A stretch of 64,000 nucleotides of DNA from Planctomycetota bacterium (GTDB lineage: Bacteria > Planctomycetota > UBA1135 > GCA-002748355), in assembly GCA_020638795.1 (NCBI GenBank), contig JACKHW010000004.1, positions 124,001 through 188,000 of the forward strand, written 5' to 3'. The notes beneath the pieces were generated by a model. It did not search any database. It saw only the letters and a program-made list of their open reading frames with translations, and had not been told where the DNA came from. This document shows, piece by piece, positions 27,728 to 36,333 of this stretch. The translations under genes were made by a program, and so were the position numbers. Within the stretch, counting starts at the first letter, position 1. Each line of letters begins with the position of its first letter.

Positions 27728-28020
27728 GCGTCTTCGTCCTCGGCAGCGTCAGGATCGATCTTGCGGATGCGAACACGACACACGTCTCCGCCATCGAGTT
27801 CTTCAAGTTCGTTCCCGGTCAAACGGGACCACGCGCGAACGTCCGCGAGGAACGCGGCATCCGTGGCCTCGATTTCGACTTCCTCGCCGATTTCCATGTC
27901 CCGCAACGCGACAGCGAGCTGGACGATCGGCATAGGACAGCGCAACTTCCTACAATCCAAGCGACGAATTCCCACGCCTTCCCGATCGGCATCGAACGGG
28001 CGTGACTCAAGGGGAGTCAT
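27724..28020 (-). CDS. TusA-family sulfur carrier
   Basis: The 98-residue product has the family's active-site motif at LDCRKLRCPMPIV: the persulfide Cys is residue 28 in CPMP. Typical TusA proteins carry CPxP after a short strand, and the length is normal. It accepts sulfane sulfur from a desulfurase or rhodanese and hands it to DsrE-type partners. The ATG at 28020 is preferred; a GTG at 28059 would add 13 residues. A G/A-rich stretch 12-18 bases upstream is a weak ribosome site. The stop overlaps the DsrE2-like start by ATGA, so the two are translationally coupled, followed by DsrE and the histidine kinase. Confidence 0.85.
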   Translation of the reverse strand: MTPLESRPFDADREGVGIRRLDCRKLRCPMPIVQLAVALRDMEIGEEVEIEATDAAFLADVRAWSRLTGNELEELDGGDVCRVRIRKIDPDAAEDEDA

Positions 28021-28127
28021 TCGATCCGCGCGCTTCTTTCCGGGGGTTGTTCGAAGCACCGTTGCGATGCCCGATTGGCTCGCGCACGCCGTTCCCAGTC
28101 ATGCGGATTCGAGATCGCCGAGCGCGA

Positions 28128-29546
28128 TCAGAGGTCCGCCGGATCGCCGAGCATCGTCTTGGGATCGAGAAGCTTCTCGAGCGTAGCTTCGTCGAGAAGC
28201 GACTGTTCGCGCACGAGTTCGACGATGCCACGGCCGCTCCGAAGAGCTTCGGCAGCGAGCTTCGTCGAACGGTCGTAGCCGAGCACAGGAACGAGCGCCG
28301 TGACAATGCCGATCGAACGTTCGACAAACGAGCGACAGACGTCCTCGTTGCTCGTGATTCCGTCGATGCAGTTCTCTCGCAGCGTCCGGGCAGCATTGAA
28401 GAACATCGTCTGCGACTCGAGGATACTGTGCGCGATGACCGGCTCCATGACGTTGAGCTGCAGCTGCCCGGCTTCTGCGGCAAGCGTCACGGCAAGGTCA
28501 TTTCCGATCGCGCGGAAGCACACCTGGTTGACTACTTCGGGAATCACGGGGTTGACCTTGCCCGGCATGATCGATGATCCGGGTTGTACGGCCGGGAGGT
28601 TGATCTCGTTGAGACCTGCGCGTGGTCCAGAGGATAGCAGGCGCAGGTCGTTGCAGATCTTCGACAGCTTGATCGCGAGGCTCTTGAGCACCGACGAGTA
28701 GAGCACGAAGCACTGCGTGTCCTGCGTCGCTTCGACGAGGTCTTCGGCAAGACGGAACTTGCGATCCACGATGCGCGACAGGTGTTCGACGCACTTCTTC
28801 GCGTAGCCACGCGGCGTGTTGAGTCCGGTACCGATCGCGGTTCCGCCCATGTTGACTTCGAGGAGCGGCGCTTCGACGAAGGCGAGCGCTTCGTTCTCGT
28901 CCTCGAGACTCTTTGCCCACGCATGGAACTCCTGCCCGAGCGTCATCGGCACAGCGTCTTGGAGCTGCGTACGACCGAGCTTGATGACGTCGCGAAACTC
29001 GTTGCCCTTGGCCCGCAACGAGGCGACGAGTGCGCCGAGTTCTTCGCGCAAAATGTCGTTGCCGAGCAGCAGGGCGACATGAATCGCGGATGGATAGGCG
29101 TCGTTGGTCGATTGCGATCGATTGACGTGATCGTGCGGATCACAGTGTTCGTACTCGCCGCGACGGTGGCCCATGTGCTCGAGCGCGAGGTTCGCGATCA
29201 CCTCGTTGGCATTCATGTTCGTCGACGTACCGGCTCCGCCTTGGATGACGTCGATCGGGAACTGCTCGTGATGCTTGCCGGCCACGAGGTCTTCGCAGGC
29301 TTTCTCGATGCCGTTCAGCACTCGCGATTCGAGCACTCCACAATCGTGGTTCGCGCGCGCCGCGGCGAGTTTGACCATGGCAAGCCCACGTATGAACTCA
29401 CGATGCTGACTGATCGGAACGCCCGTGATGTGAAAGTTCTCGAGCGCTCGCGCCGTCTGGATGCCGTAGTAGGCACCGGCGTCGACGCTCTTCTCGCCGA
29501 GCAAATCGTGTTCGACACGCATGGAATCCGTCGCGAAATCTGCCAT
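28128..29546 (-). CDS. aspA: Aspartate ammonia-lyase (aspartase)
   Basis: The 472-residue cytosolic enzyme interconverts L-aspartate with fumarate and ammonia. It has the fumarase/aspartase signature GSSIMPGKVNP and the upstream regions TSTNMNANEV, HVNRSQSTNDAYPSA and QLQLNVMEPV expected for aspartase. Length is normal. ATG 29546 gives the conserved start VEHDLLGEKSV a few residues in; an ATG eight codons later is an alternative. It is transcribed away from the sulfur-relay genes, with 107 bases before them, and stands alone. Confidence 0.95.
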   Translation of the reverse strand: MADFATDSMRVEHDLLGEKSVDAGAYYGIQTARALENFHITGVPISQHREFIRGLAMVKLAAARANHDCGVLESRVLNGIEKACEDLVAGKHHEQFPIDVIQGGAGTSTNMNANEVIANLALEHMGHRRGEYEHCDPHDHVNRSQSTNDAYPSAIHVALLLGNDILREELGALVASLRAKGNEFRDVIKLGRTQLQDAVPMTLGQEFHAWAKSLEDENEALAFVEAPLLEVNMGGTAIGTGLNTPRGYAKKCVEHLSRIVDRKFRLAEDLVEATQDTQCFVLYSSVLKSLAIKLSKICNDLRLLSSGPRAGLNEINLPAVQPGSSIMPGKVNPVIPEVVNQVCFRAIGNDLAVTLAAEAGQLQLNVMEPVIAHSILESQTMFFNAARTLRENCIDGITSNEDVCRSFVERSIGIVTALVPVLGYDRSTKLAAEALRSGRGIVELVREQSLLDEATLEKLLDPKTMLGDPADL

Positions 29547-29816
29547 GACCTGGTCTTTCGGGCCTTCCCCGGAACGCACAGTGTCATACCAGACGATCCG
29601 CTCCGCTCCGCGCTTCGGTCGGGATCTTCGTCCTCGCGGTCCCACCCACCACCTGACGGCCCGGCGCGACCGTCCCGCAGTGCTGCGTCGTCCGGATCGT
29701 CGTGGATGGGCGTGCGGCATCCGCGTCTGGCGCACTGTGTGGTTCATCTCGTCGGGCAAAGAAGCCCTCGTATCTGTTCGCCCTCGTCTCGCCCTCGTCG
29801 CCGGCACGTTGAGCTG

Positions 29817-30038
29817 TCACGCGGGCTGATCAGGCAGTTCATTCGGCTCTTCGCTCGGCTCCTCGTCCGATCCCTCGTCGGCGCCCTGCGAGCGCCGGAC
29901 GCCCCGCGTGCGCAGCGCTTCCCGCAGCAGGTACTCGATCTGCGCGTTGAGGCTGCGCATTTCCTGAGCCGCCCACGCACGCAACTCATCGTGCACGGGT
30001 TTCGAAAGTCGGACCAGGAATGCCTTTCGTTCGGCCAT
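29817..30038 (-). CDS. Ribbon-helix-helix (Arc-type) DNA-binding protein
   Basis: The 73-residue product has the RHH layout: a strand RKAFLVRLS (4-12), helix PVHDELRAWAAQEM and helix LNAQIEYLLREALR, then a long acidic tail (EEPSEEPNELP). The pattern VRLSKPVHDELRAWAAQE matches Arc-domain proteins. Its start lies 85 bases downstream of the SPFH gene, the usual SPFH plus Arc pairing. The gap between them holds four 14-bp tandem repeats that end 5 bases before its start codon and could be its own operator. ATG 30038 is used. Confidence 0.85.
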   Translation of the reverse strand: MAERKAFLVRLSKPVHDELRAWAAQEMRSLNAQIEYLLREALRTRGVRRSQGADEGSDEEPSEEPNELPDQPA

Positions 30039-30043
30039 GGGAT

Positions 30044-30099
30044 GGTGCCGTCAGGGCGGTGCCATCAGGACGGTGTCATCGGCGCGGCGCCGTCGGGCG
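30044..30099. repeat. Four 14-bp imperfect tandem repeats upstream of the RHH gene
   Basis: Four back-to-back 14-base units are read on the plus strand: GGTGCCGTCAGGGC, GGTGCCATCAGGAC, GGTGTCATCGGCGC and GGCGCCGTCGGGCG. The array ends 5 bases before the RHH start codon, inside its leader. RHH repressors such as CopG and MetJ bind tandem or palindromic short sites next to their own promoters, so an autoregulatory operator is possible. The conserved core is GGTGCC(A/G)TC. Confidence 0.6.
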
Positions 30100-30123
30100 T
30101 CGAACCTCTCGGCACGTCGACAA

Positions 30124-31041
30124 TCAGTAGATCGACCCCGCATTGACAACGGGCTGCGTCGCGCGATCGCTGCAGAGCACGACGAGGAGGTTGCTGATCA
30201 TTTGTGCCTTGCGCTCTTCGTCGAGTACGACGACCTGCTCGTCGCGAAGGCCATCGAGAGCCATCTTCACCATGCCGACGGCGCCATCGACGATTCGCGT
30301 CCGCGCGTCGATGATCGCATCGGCCTGCTGACGTTGAAGCATCGCGCCGGCGATTTCGGGGGCATACGCGAGGTGGCTCAGGCGCGCCTCGAGCACGTCG
30401 ATCCCGGCGAGTTCCAGACGGTCGGACAGCTCCCTCGCGAGTTCGTCGTTGACGACCTGCGAACTGCCACGCAGCGAGACCTGCCCGTCATCCGCGTGGT
30501 CGTACGGGTGCGTCGATGCGAGGTGACGGACCGCGGCCTCGCTCTGGACCCGGACGTAGTCGATGAAATCCTCGACGTCGAAGCTCGCCTGCGCGCTGTC
30601 CCGGACCTTCCACACGACGATCGCTGCGATCTCGATCGGGTTGCCGCGCTGGTCGTTCACCTTGAGCGTCTCGCTGTTGAAGTTGCGCACACGCACGGAC
30701 AGCGTCTTGCGGACCGTGAACGGATTGAGCCAGTAGAACCCGGCCTCGCGCACCGTGCCGACGTAGCGGCCGAAGAGCAGCACGACCTTGACGTGGTTCG
30801 GGTTCACGAGCGTGAGCCCGATCAGTCCGAGCACGAACGCGAGAATCGCCGCAATCCCGAGGACGACACCCAGCACTTCGAAGTCTCGCTGGTTCGCGGC
30901 CAACGCGAAACTCAAGATCGCGAATCCGAGGATCCCGAGCAACCCGAGCAGGGGCCCGATACCGCCGATACGCGGCACCAGAACTCGCTCGTGACTCGGG
31001 GAATTGACGCTGGGGAGATTGCTGCGGCCCGCTTCTGCCAT
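30124..31041 (-). CDS. SPFH/Band-7 domain membrane protein
   Basis: The 305-residue product has two hydrophobic N-terminal segments (GLLGILGFAILSFAL and VLGIAAILAFVLGLIGL), then a stomatin-type domain starting VNPNHVKVVLLFGRYVGTVREAG, with WLNPFTVRKTLSVRVRN. The C-terminal half is helical (QQADAIIDARTRIVDGAV) as in SPFH oligomers. Such proteins assemble in membrane microdomains and often regulate proteases. It precedes an RHH regulator in the same direction, a pairing seen widely in bacteria, with the role of the pair unknown. A stem-loop lies upstream at 31124-31154. Confidence 0.9.
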   Translation of the reverse strand: MAEAGRSNLPSVNSPSHERVLVPRIGGIGPLLGLLGILGFAILSFALAANQRDFEVLGVVLGIAAILAFVLGLIGLTLVNPNHVKVVLLFGRYVGTVREAGFYWLNPFTVRKTLSVRVRNFNSETLKVNDQRGNPIEIAAIVVWKVRDSAQASFDVEDFIDYVRVQSEAAVRHLASTHPYDHADDGQVSLRGSSQVVNDELARELSDRLELAGIDVLEARLSHLAYAPEIAGAMLQRQQADAIIDARTRIVDGAVGMVKMALDGLRDEQVVVLDEERKAQMISNLLVVLCSDRATQPVVNAGSIY

Positions 31042-31123
31042 GGTTCACCTTCGATCAAGAACGACGCGATACCGAAGTGATATCACAATGATTTCCAAAA
31101 TAGCCGCGCAATTCATGCCAGGG

Positions 31124-31154
31124 ACGATTCGCGCCAGTTTCGCGCGTGAATCGT
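31124..31154. terminator. Hairpin downstream of the thioredoxin-like/toroid gene
   Basis: Arms ACGATT-CGCGC and GCGCG-TG-AATCGT pair as 11 base pairs with a two-base bulge and a 7-base loop. It lies 33-63 bases after the minus-strand stop at 31187 and upstream of the SPFH gene. The U-tract expected of a strong terminator is missing, so it could instead be a leader structure of the SPFH gene. Confidence 0.35.
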
Positions 31155-31186
31155 GCCACGGACGAACTGCGGTACTGCTTGCGCGC

Positions 31187-33247
31187 TTAGCGGTGGCGGA
31201 GGCTCAGGAGGGCCATCGCTGTTCCGTAGCAACGGCCTAGTTCGTGGCTGTCGACGAAGACGCCGTCGAACTCGGGGATCGCGAGGATCAGGTCGCGGAG
31301 TTGTTTGCGCCACGTTGCGGCCTCGGTCGCCGTGCTCGACGCGAGCGCGCGGGCTCTGGCCCTGACGTCGAACCAGAAGAAGAACCCTCCGTACCGTAGG
31401 CGATTCGCGTGGTCGTCATACTTGCGCGTCGACTCGAGTTGGTCGTGGTGCTCGAACGCCGCCCGCAGCGCCGCCTCGAGTGTCGATGGATCGCTGCGTT
31501 CGAACGCGAGCAACGCGCTTTCGCACAGCGGCATGCGGCCTGCAGCTTCGGCAACCCCGGCGCGCACGCTACGGCCGACGCGGGTTTGGCCATAGGAGTA
31601 GGCACCGAGCTTGCTTCGGCATGCCTCGAGACTCGCGAGGGCGCGAAGTAACTCTGGTTCGGGGAGCTCGACGCCGTGGCGCTTGGCGATCGCGAGCGCG
31701 TGGAGCACCGTCGCGGTGACGAACGGATTGGCATACTCGTGCCGGAACGAACCGTCGTTTTCCTGGCGCGACCAGAGTTCACGCGTCCAGTGCTCGAGCT
31801 GGGCTTGCAGTCTCTCGCGAGACATCCCGTAGATCTGCTCGGCTTCGGTCTCCCGATCGAGTTCGTCGAGCAAGGTCGCGACGAGTTCCAGTGGATACAC
31901 ACGAGCCCACACCCACTCGTCCAGGTCCTCCGGATTGATGCGAGCATCGTCGAAGCAGTACCGGATGCCCAGTCGGATCGCACGATCGATCGCACTTCGC
32001 CGAGGATGGTCGGGAGTGGCCGCCAACTCGCGGATCAACGCTTCGGTACAGAGCGCAGTGACCGCCACGTAGACGTTGGGAAGCGAATCCAGCCCTCCGA
32101 AGTCGTAGTTGCTGTCCTCGAAGCCACCGTGCTCCGTCTGCATCGCGAGCAGGTAGTCGACGCTGCGCGCGCGCAGCGTCCCGAGCGCAGCCTCGGAGGT
32201 GCGCACGGTCGTCGTCCACACACGTCCCGCATCCTTCGCATCCGGGGCAGCGAACGTCGTCGCCGCATCGAACGGAAGCGAGCGATACGACCAGAATCCA
32301 CGACCGACGGGCCCGAACCCCTCGGCCTCTGCCGCAGCCCGCGGTCCGAAGATCGCGTCCTCGCTGCCACTCGCGAGTTCGCGCCAGAGTTTCTTGGCGA
32401 GCTCCGCACGTCCCGACCGCGCAGCGATACACGCGGACAAGAATCGTGTTCGCGCGGTCTTCGTGCTCGCCCGTTGCAAGGCGCCTTCCGCCATGCCAAC
32501 CGTCTCGCTGCGCGGGTCCGTATCGCCGCGCGCAGCATCCCCAAGCGCAGAGTTCCCCGAAGCCGCGAGATGCGCCAAGGCCACCTGACACGCGAGTTCC
32601 GGATCGAGCGTCACGCTCGTCTTGTCGATCGTCTGACGCAGACTCGCGAGCTCGGTCCACCGACCGTGCAGTCGCGCCGAGCGTAACGCGGCCGCGGCAG
32701 GAAGGACGTCCGTTCCTGCGACGTCGACGGGAACATCCTTGCTCGTCCCCGCGAACCGTTCCAACAGCCCCACGAACCACGTCGGAGAAAACGTCGTCAG
32801 CGCATGCGCCCTGGCGAGTTCGTTCCCCTGCGCATCGAGTACGAGAAAGCCAGGCTCGACGAAACGAAACGGCGCGAGATCGAAGCGTCGCGCTTCTTCG
32901 CGAGACGGCACACGATCGAGCACGACGAACCTCGCCAACTCGGGTCGCAAATCAGGGTCGGAGAAGTAGCCGGCTCGCACGTAGAGATCGACGATGTTCT
33001 TTCGATCCATCGGCGACCGAGGGACCGTCTTGATGTACCAGAGCACCCTGCGGCCTTCGGCCTGCGCACGCTCGAGTGCATCCTCGAGCGTCGTTACGCG
33101 CGGCAGATCTTGCCCCACTCGATCCGCGAGTTCGCTCGGTGCGACGTGGCGAAGCTGCGCCCGGACGTTTCCAATCGGAAACGAGCAGGCACACGACACG
33201 AGAACGGACCAAGTGGCAACGGAACGAGGCGTCCAGTCGTTGGGCAT
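31187..33247 (-). CDS. Secreted thioredoxin-like plus alpha-toroid (prenyltransferase/squalene-cyclase-like repeat) protein
   Basis: The 686-residue product starts with a signal-like stretch (WSVLVSCACSFPIGNVRAQ). Residues ~50-160 resemble a thioredoxin-fold domain (GRRVLWYIKTVP, FVEPGFLVLDAQGNELAR) but without the CxxC pair. A helical linker follows. The C-terminal ~350 residues show the alternating helices of an alpha/alpha toroid (EHGGFEDSNYDFGGLDSLPNVYVAV, WSRQENDGSFRHEYANPF) with the QW-like GSF positions. No DxDD or other catalytic motif is evident, so a cyclase or transferase reaction is not supported. It faces away from the divergent fdhD across 17 bases. Function is unknown; secretion and the two-domain layout are the solid parts. 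Confidence 0.65.
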   Translation of the reverse strand: MPNDWTPRSVATWSVLVSCACSFPIGNVRAQLRHVAPSELADRVGQDLPRVTTLEDALERAQAEGRRVLWYIKTVPRSPMDRKNIVDLYVRAGYFSDPDLRPELARFVVLDRVPSREEARRFDLAPFRFVEPGFLVLDAQGNELARAHALTTFSPTWFVGLLERFAGTSKDVPVDVAGTDVLPAAAALRSARLHGRWTELASLRQTIDKTSVTLDPELACQVALAHLAASGNSALGDAARGDTDPRSETVGMAEGALQRASTKTARTRFLSACIAARSGRAELAKKLWRELASGSEDAIFGPRAAAEAEGFGPVGRGFWSYRSLPFDAATTFAAPDAKDAGRVWTTTVRTSEAALGTLRARSVDYLLAMQTEHGGFEDSNYDFGGLDSLPNVYVAVTALCTEALIRELAATPDHPRRSAIDRAIRLGIRYCFDDARINPEDLDEWVWARVYPLELVATLLDELDRETEAEQIYGMSRERLQAQLEHWTRELWSRQENDGSFRHEYANPFVTATVLHALAIAKRHGVELPEPELLRALASLEACRSKLGAYSYGQTRVGRSVRAGVAEAAGRMPLCESALLAFERSDPSTLEAALRAAFEHHDQLESTRKYDDHANRLRYGGFFFWFDVRARARALASSTATEAATWRKQLRDLILAIPEFDGVFVDSHELGRCYGTAMALLSLRHR

Positions 33248-33264
33248 GCGGTTATCATGCCGAC

Positions 33265-34143
33265 TTGGCGCGAAAAACGAACGAACCTCGACTCGACGCG
33301 ACCCCCCCGCCTCACGAACCGCGCGGCTTCGACTCGCGACGCCTCCGTGACCGCTCGCGCGATGATCTGGTTCGCGAAGAGCCGCTTCGGCTCGACATCG
33401 ACGGCACGCGCCTCGTCACGATGCGCACCCCGGGGCAGGACGAGGATTTCGTGACCGGGTTCTTGCTGTCCGAAGGAATGGTGCGGTCGACCGACGAGAT
33501 CTCCGCGATCGAGTTTCGACCTGGGCGCCCTCCGAGCGAACCTCGACCCGGGGATGCGCCGGGTCTCGAAGCGGATCGTTGCCACGTCCATCTCGCCTCC
33601 GCCTCGGGCGCCGCCCTGAAGGCCCGCAGCCTGTCCCGCGTCCACGAGATCCGCCCCTCGTGCGGACTCTGCGGCATCGAGGATTTGGACGAACTCATGG
33701 CGGGGAACCACCTCGAACCCCGTGAGCCGCACTTCGATCTGGCGCGGCTCGCCGGCATCCTCGACGAGTTCCGCACGAGGCAGACGGTCTTCGAACACAC
33801 GGGCGCCTGTCACGGAGCCGCGATCGTCAACGCGTCGACCGGAGTCTTCGTCGGCTTCGGCGAGGACGTCGGACGACACAACGCACTCGACAAAGCGATC
33901 GGAATGGCGGCGCGCGCATCCATCGACTTCGGCGCCTGCCTCGGCTTGCTGTCCGGCCGAGCGGGTTACGAACTCGTGGCCAAACTCCTGAGAGTGCGCA
34001 TCCCCATCCTGGTGTCCGTCTCGGCACCGACGGCACTCAGCTTCGATCTGTGCCGCGAGGCAGGCGCGACCCTGATCGGCTTTGCGCGTGGCCGCCATCA
34101 CAAGGTCTACTGGGACGAAGGCCGCCTCGACACACGACCTTGA
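33265..34143 (+). CDS. fdhD: Formate dehydrogenase accessory sulfurtransferase FdhD
   Basis: FdhD passes sulfur from IscS to the molybdenum cofactor of formate dehydrogenase. Visible are EEPLRLDIDGTRL, the DEDFVTGFLLSEGMV segment, the catalytic Cys pair in CGLCGIEDLDEL, VGRHNALDKAIG and SGRAGYELV near the C-terminus, so the ~290-residue protein is complete. A TTG at 33265 is the most plausible start: no ATG occurs upstream in the conserved N-terminus, and the next ATG (33421) would cut into it. Only 17 bases separate it from the divergent gene. The formate dehydrogenase it should serve is not in this window. Confidence 0.9.
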   Translation: MARKTNEPRLDATPPPHEPRGFDSRRLRDRSRDDLVREEPLRLDIDGTRLVTMRTPGQDEDFVTGFLLSEGMVRSTDEISAIEFRPGRPPSEPRPGDAPGLEADRCHVHLASASGAALKARSLSRVHEIRPSCGLCGIEDLDELMAGNHLEPREPHFDLARLAGILDEFRTRQTVFEHTGACHGAAIVNASTGVFVGFGEDVGRHNALDKAIGMAARASIDFGACLGLLSGRAGYELVAKLLRVRIPILVSVSAPTALSFDLCREAGATLIGFARGRHHKVYWDEGRLDTRP

Positions 34144-34217
34144 CGGTCGGTCGTGTATGCTTGAATTACGTCTCGAGCGATCGGCGACGCCTCAGATCGA
34201 AATCATCGGAGCACACC

Positions 34218-35243
34218 TTGGCACGCAATCTCGCTTGGGCATTGGCCGCGAGGACGGGACTCCCGTACCTGTATCGCAAGCGACACGAGCACGACTGCGT
34301 CATCCTCATGTACCACGCGGTCGTCGACGGCCCGCGTGCCTACACACGGTGGACCCACGTGACCGCTTCCGACTTCCGGTGGCAGATCCAATGGATCAAG
34401 CAGCGCTACCGGATCCTCCCGCTCTCCGAGGTCGTCCAAGCCATGCGCAACGGACGCGCGCTGCCTTCGAAGACCGCGGTGCTCACCTTCGACGACGGCT
34501 TCCGCAACAACTACACGACAGCATTTCCGATCCTGAAGGCAGAAGCCGTGCCGGCGACGATCTTCCTGACGACCGGTTATCTCGATTCGCGTCGCATGAA
34601 CTGGTCCGACCAGCTCTTCCTCGATCTGCAGGCAGCCGCGCCAGGAGAGCTCGACCTCAGCGTCCACGCACTCGGACTGCATCGAATCGAAAGCGACGCG
34701 TCCCGCATTGCTGCCTGTGATCTCGTGCGACGACACGTGAAGACCCTGCCGAGCGCGACGAAGAACACGATCCTCGCCGACATCTCCCGATTCGCGGATC
34801 GTCCAGGTCGTCGTGCGGTCGCCGAAGCCCCGGACTTCGAACCGCTGACGTGGGACGAAGTGCGGGAGATGGCGTCGTCCGGCCTCGTCGACTTCGGTGC
34901 GCACACGATCACCCACGAAATCCTGAGTCGGCTGCCCCGCGAAGCGATGCGCAAGGAGATCGAACAAAGCTGCCTCACCGTGCGGGAGCGCGTGGGAGTG
35001 CAGGACGTCCCGTTCGCCTACCCGAACGGTGGTCGCGACGACTTCGATGATCACTGCAAGGCGGCGGTGCAGGGCGCGAGAGCCACATGCGCCCTCACGA
35101 CGATCGAAGGGCTCTGTACACGCAGTTCGGACGTGTACGCGCTGCCGCGCATCGGTGTCGGTTCGGACATGACACCGTCGCGATTCCAGGTAGCGTCCAG
35201 CGGCATCGCCAGCGGCCTCAAAGCGAGACTCGGTCGCGCCTGA
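34218..35243 (+). CDS. Polysaccharide deacetylase (NodB/carbohydrate esterase 4 family)
   Basis: The 341-residue product carries NodB motif 1 in TFDDGFRNNYTTA (near residue 94) with the catalytic Asp and metal-binding Asp, the HxxxH motif 2 as GAHTITHEIL, and motif-like GVQDVPFAYPNG. A probable N-terminal membrane-anchoring or leader helix precedes it. Such enzymes remove N-acetyl or N-acyl groups from glycan amino sugars in the envelope or a lipid-linked precursor. The start is TTG 34218, which has a GGAG ribosome site six bases upstream. The following acetyltransferase and formyltransferase genes (gaps 7 and -4) suggest N-acyl editing of an aminosugar. Confidence 0.88.
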   Translation: MARNLAWALAARTGLPYLYRKRHEHDCVILMYHAVVDGPRAYTRWTHVTASDFRWQIQWIKQRYRILPLSEVVQAMRNGRALPSKTAVLTFDDGFRNNYTTAFPILKAEAVPATIFLTTGYLDSRRMNWSDQLFLDLQAAAPGELDLSVHALGLHRIESDASRIAACDLVRRHVKTLPSATKNTILADISRFADRPGRRAVAEAPDFEPLTWDEVREMASSGLVDFGAHTITHEILSRLPREAMRKEIEQSCLTVRERVGVQDVPFAYPNGGRDDFDDHCKAAVQGARATCALTTIEGLCTRSSDVYALPRIGVGSDMTPSRFQVASSGIASGLKARLGRA

Positions 35244-35250
35244 TCCCAAG

Positions 35251-36333
35251 ATGCTCGATATTTCTCGCGCGGAGTCCATTGACTCCGTTCCCTCTCGGCC
35301 CTGGAACGAAGTCGTCGCATCGAGTGCGACTCGCAGTGTCTTCCAAACGCACGAGTGGCACCAAGCGTGGTGGAACGTGCACGGCAGTGGCAAGGCATTG
35401 TGGCTGTTGCTGGCTCACGACGACGGGAAACTCGTCGGTATCCTCGCAGCGACGCGCGACGAGCACGGGGACCTGCTCTTCGTCGGGCATCGGCGAAGCG
35501 ACTACGTGGACGTGATCTGCCCTGCAGACCGTGAGGACGTTCGCGAAGCCCTCCTCGCGCGCCTCGTTCGCGATGCCGCACCGTGGCGTCGCTTCGAACT
35601 CAGAAACCTCCCCGAATCCTCGCCGACCGCGAAGACGCTCGAGCGACTCACGCCGAGAACTCTGCTTCGGAACACGACCCCCTGCCCGACGCTGATCATT
35701 CGTGGGAACGAGGAGTTCTTCGACGACGTGCGCCGCAAGAAGAGCCTCCGCAGGCACCACAATTGGTTCAAGAAGCAGGAGGACTACGAAGTCCTGCACA
35801 CGAGCGATGCGAGCGTGATCGCGGAGCATCTCGACGCATTCTTCGAACAGCACGTGCAACGCTGGCGCGGGACGGACTCACCGAGCCTGTTCGAAAGTGA
35901 CGACAGCCGTCGGTTCTACCGCGAACTGCTCGATTCGATGGGCGCGACGACGTGGCTCCGATTCACCGCAGTATCGGCGTTGGGCAAGCCGGTGGCGTTC
36001 CACTTCGGGTTCGTGCATGACGGCGTGTTCGTGTGGTACAAGCCGTCGTTCGACATCGAGCTCCAGAAGAAGTCCCCTGGCGAAGCCTTGATCAAAGAGC
36101 TCTTCGAACTAGCACACGAGGAAGGTTGCAGCGAGTTCGACTTCACGGTCGGTGACGAGACGTTCAAATCGCGCTTCAGCAATGTCGTGCGCAGCAACCT
36201 TCACATCACGGCCTATGGCGGCGGCCTCGACTACTGGAAACAACGCTTGGTCGAAGGCGCCAAGCGACGGCTCAAGTCGAGCACGGTTGGCCAACGCCTG
36301 ATCGAGAAGGCGAAGAAGCTCGGCCGACCATGA
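35251..36333 (+). CDS. CelD/BcsL-type GNAT acetyltransferase
   Basis: This 360-residue protein begins with a segment typical of the FemAB-like/CelD GNAT group: SVFQTHEWHQAWWNVHG, then KLVGILAATRDEHGDLLF. Its second half holds a GNAT fold (WLRFTAVSALGKPVAFHFGFVHDGVFVWYKPSFD) and the region GEALIKELFELAHEEGCSEFDFTVGDETFKSRF, the usual CelD acyl-CoA-binding end. Such proteins acylate sugar or peptide amines in envelope biogenesis. The downstream formyltransferase overlaps it by ATGA. The acyl donor and acceptor are not known. Confidence 0.85.
   Translation: MLDISRAESIDSVPSRPWNEVVASSATRSVFQTHEWHQAWWNVHGSGKALWLLLAHDDGKLVGILAATRDEHGDLLFVGHRRSDYVDVICPADREDVREALLARLVRDAAPWRRFELRNLPESSPTAKTLERLTPRTLLRNTTPCPTLIIRGNEEFFDDVRRKKSLRRHHNWFKKQEDYEVLHTSDASVIAEHLDAFFEQHVQRWRGTDSPSLFESDDSRRFYRELLDSMGATTWLRFTAVSALGKPVAFHFGFVHDGVFVWYKPSFDIELQKKSPGEALIKELFELAHEEGCSEFDFTVGDETFKSRFSNVVRSNLHITAYGGGLDYWKQRLVEGAKRRLKSSTVGQRLIEKAKKLGRP

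Noticed and set aside
28113..28129. Short GATCGC/GCGATC hairpin at the end of aspA.
   Set aside because: A 6-bp stem over the stop codon with no U-tract is common by chance in high-GC sequence.
34140..34161. TTGACG and TATGCT hexamers in front of the polysaccharide deacetylase gene.
   Set aside because: They are only 10 bases apart, far from the 16-18 needed, so they do not form a standard promoter.
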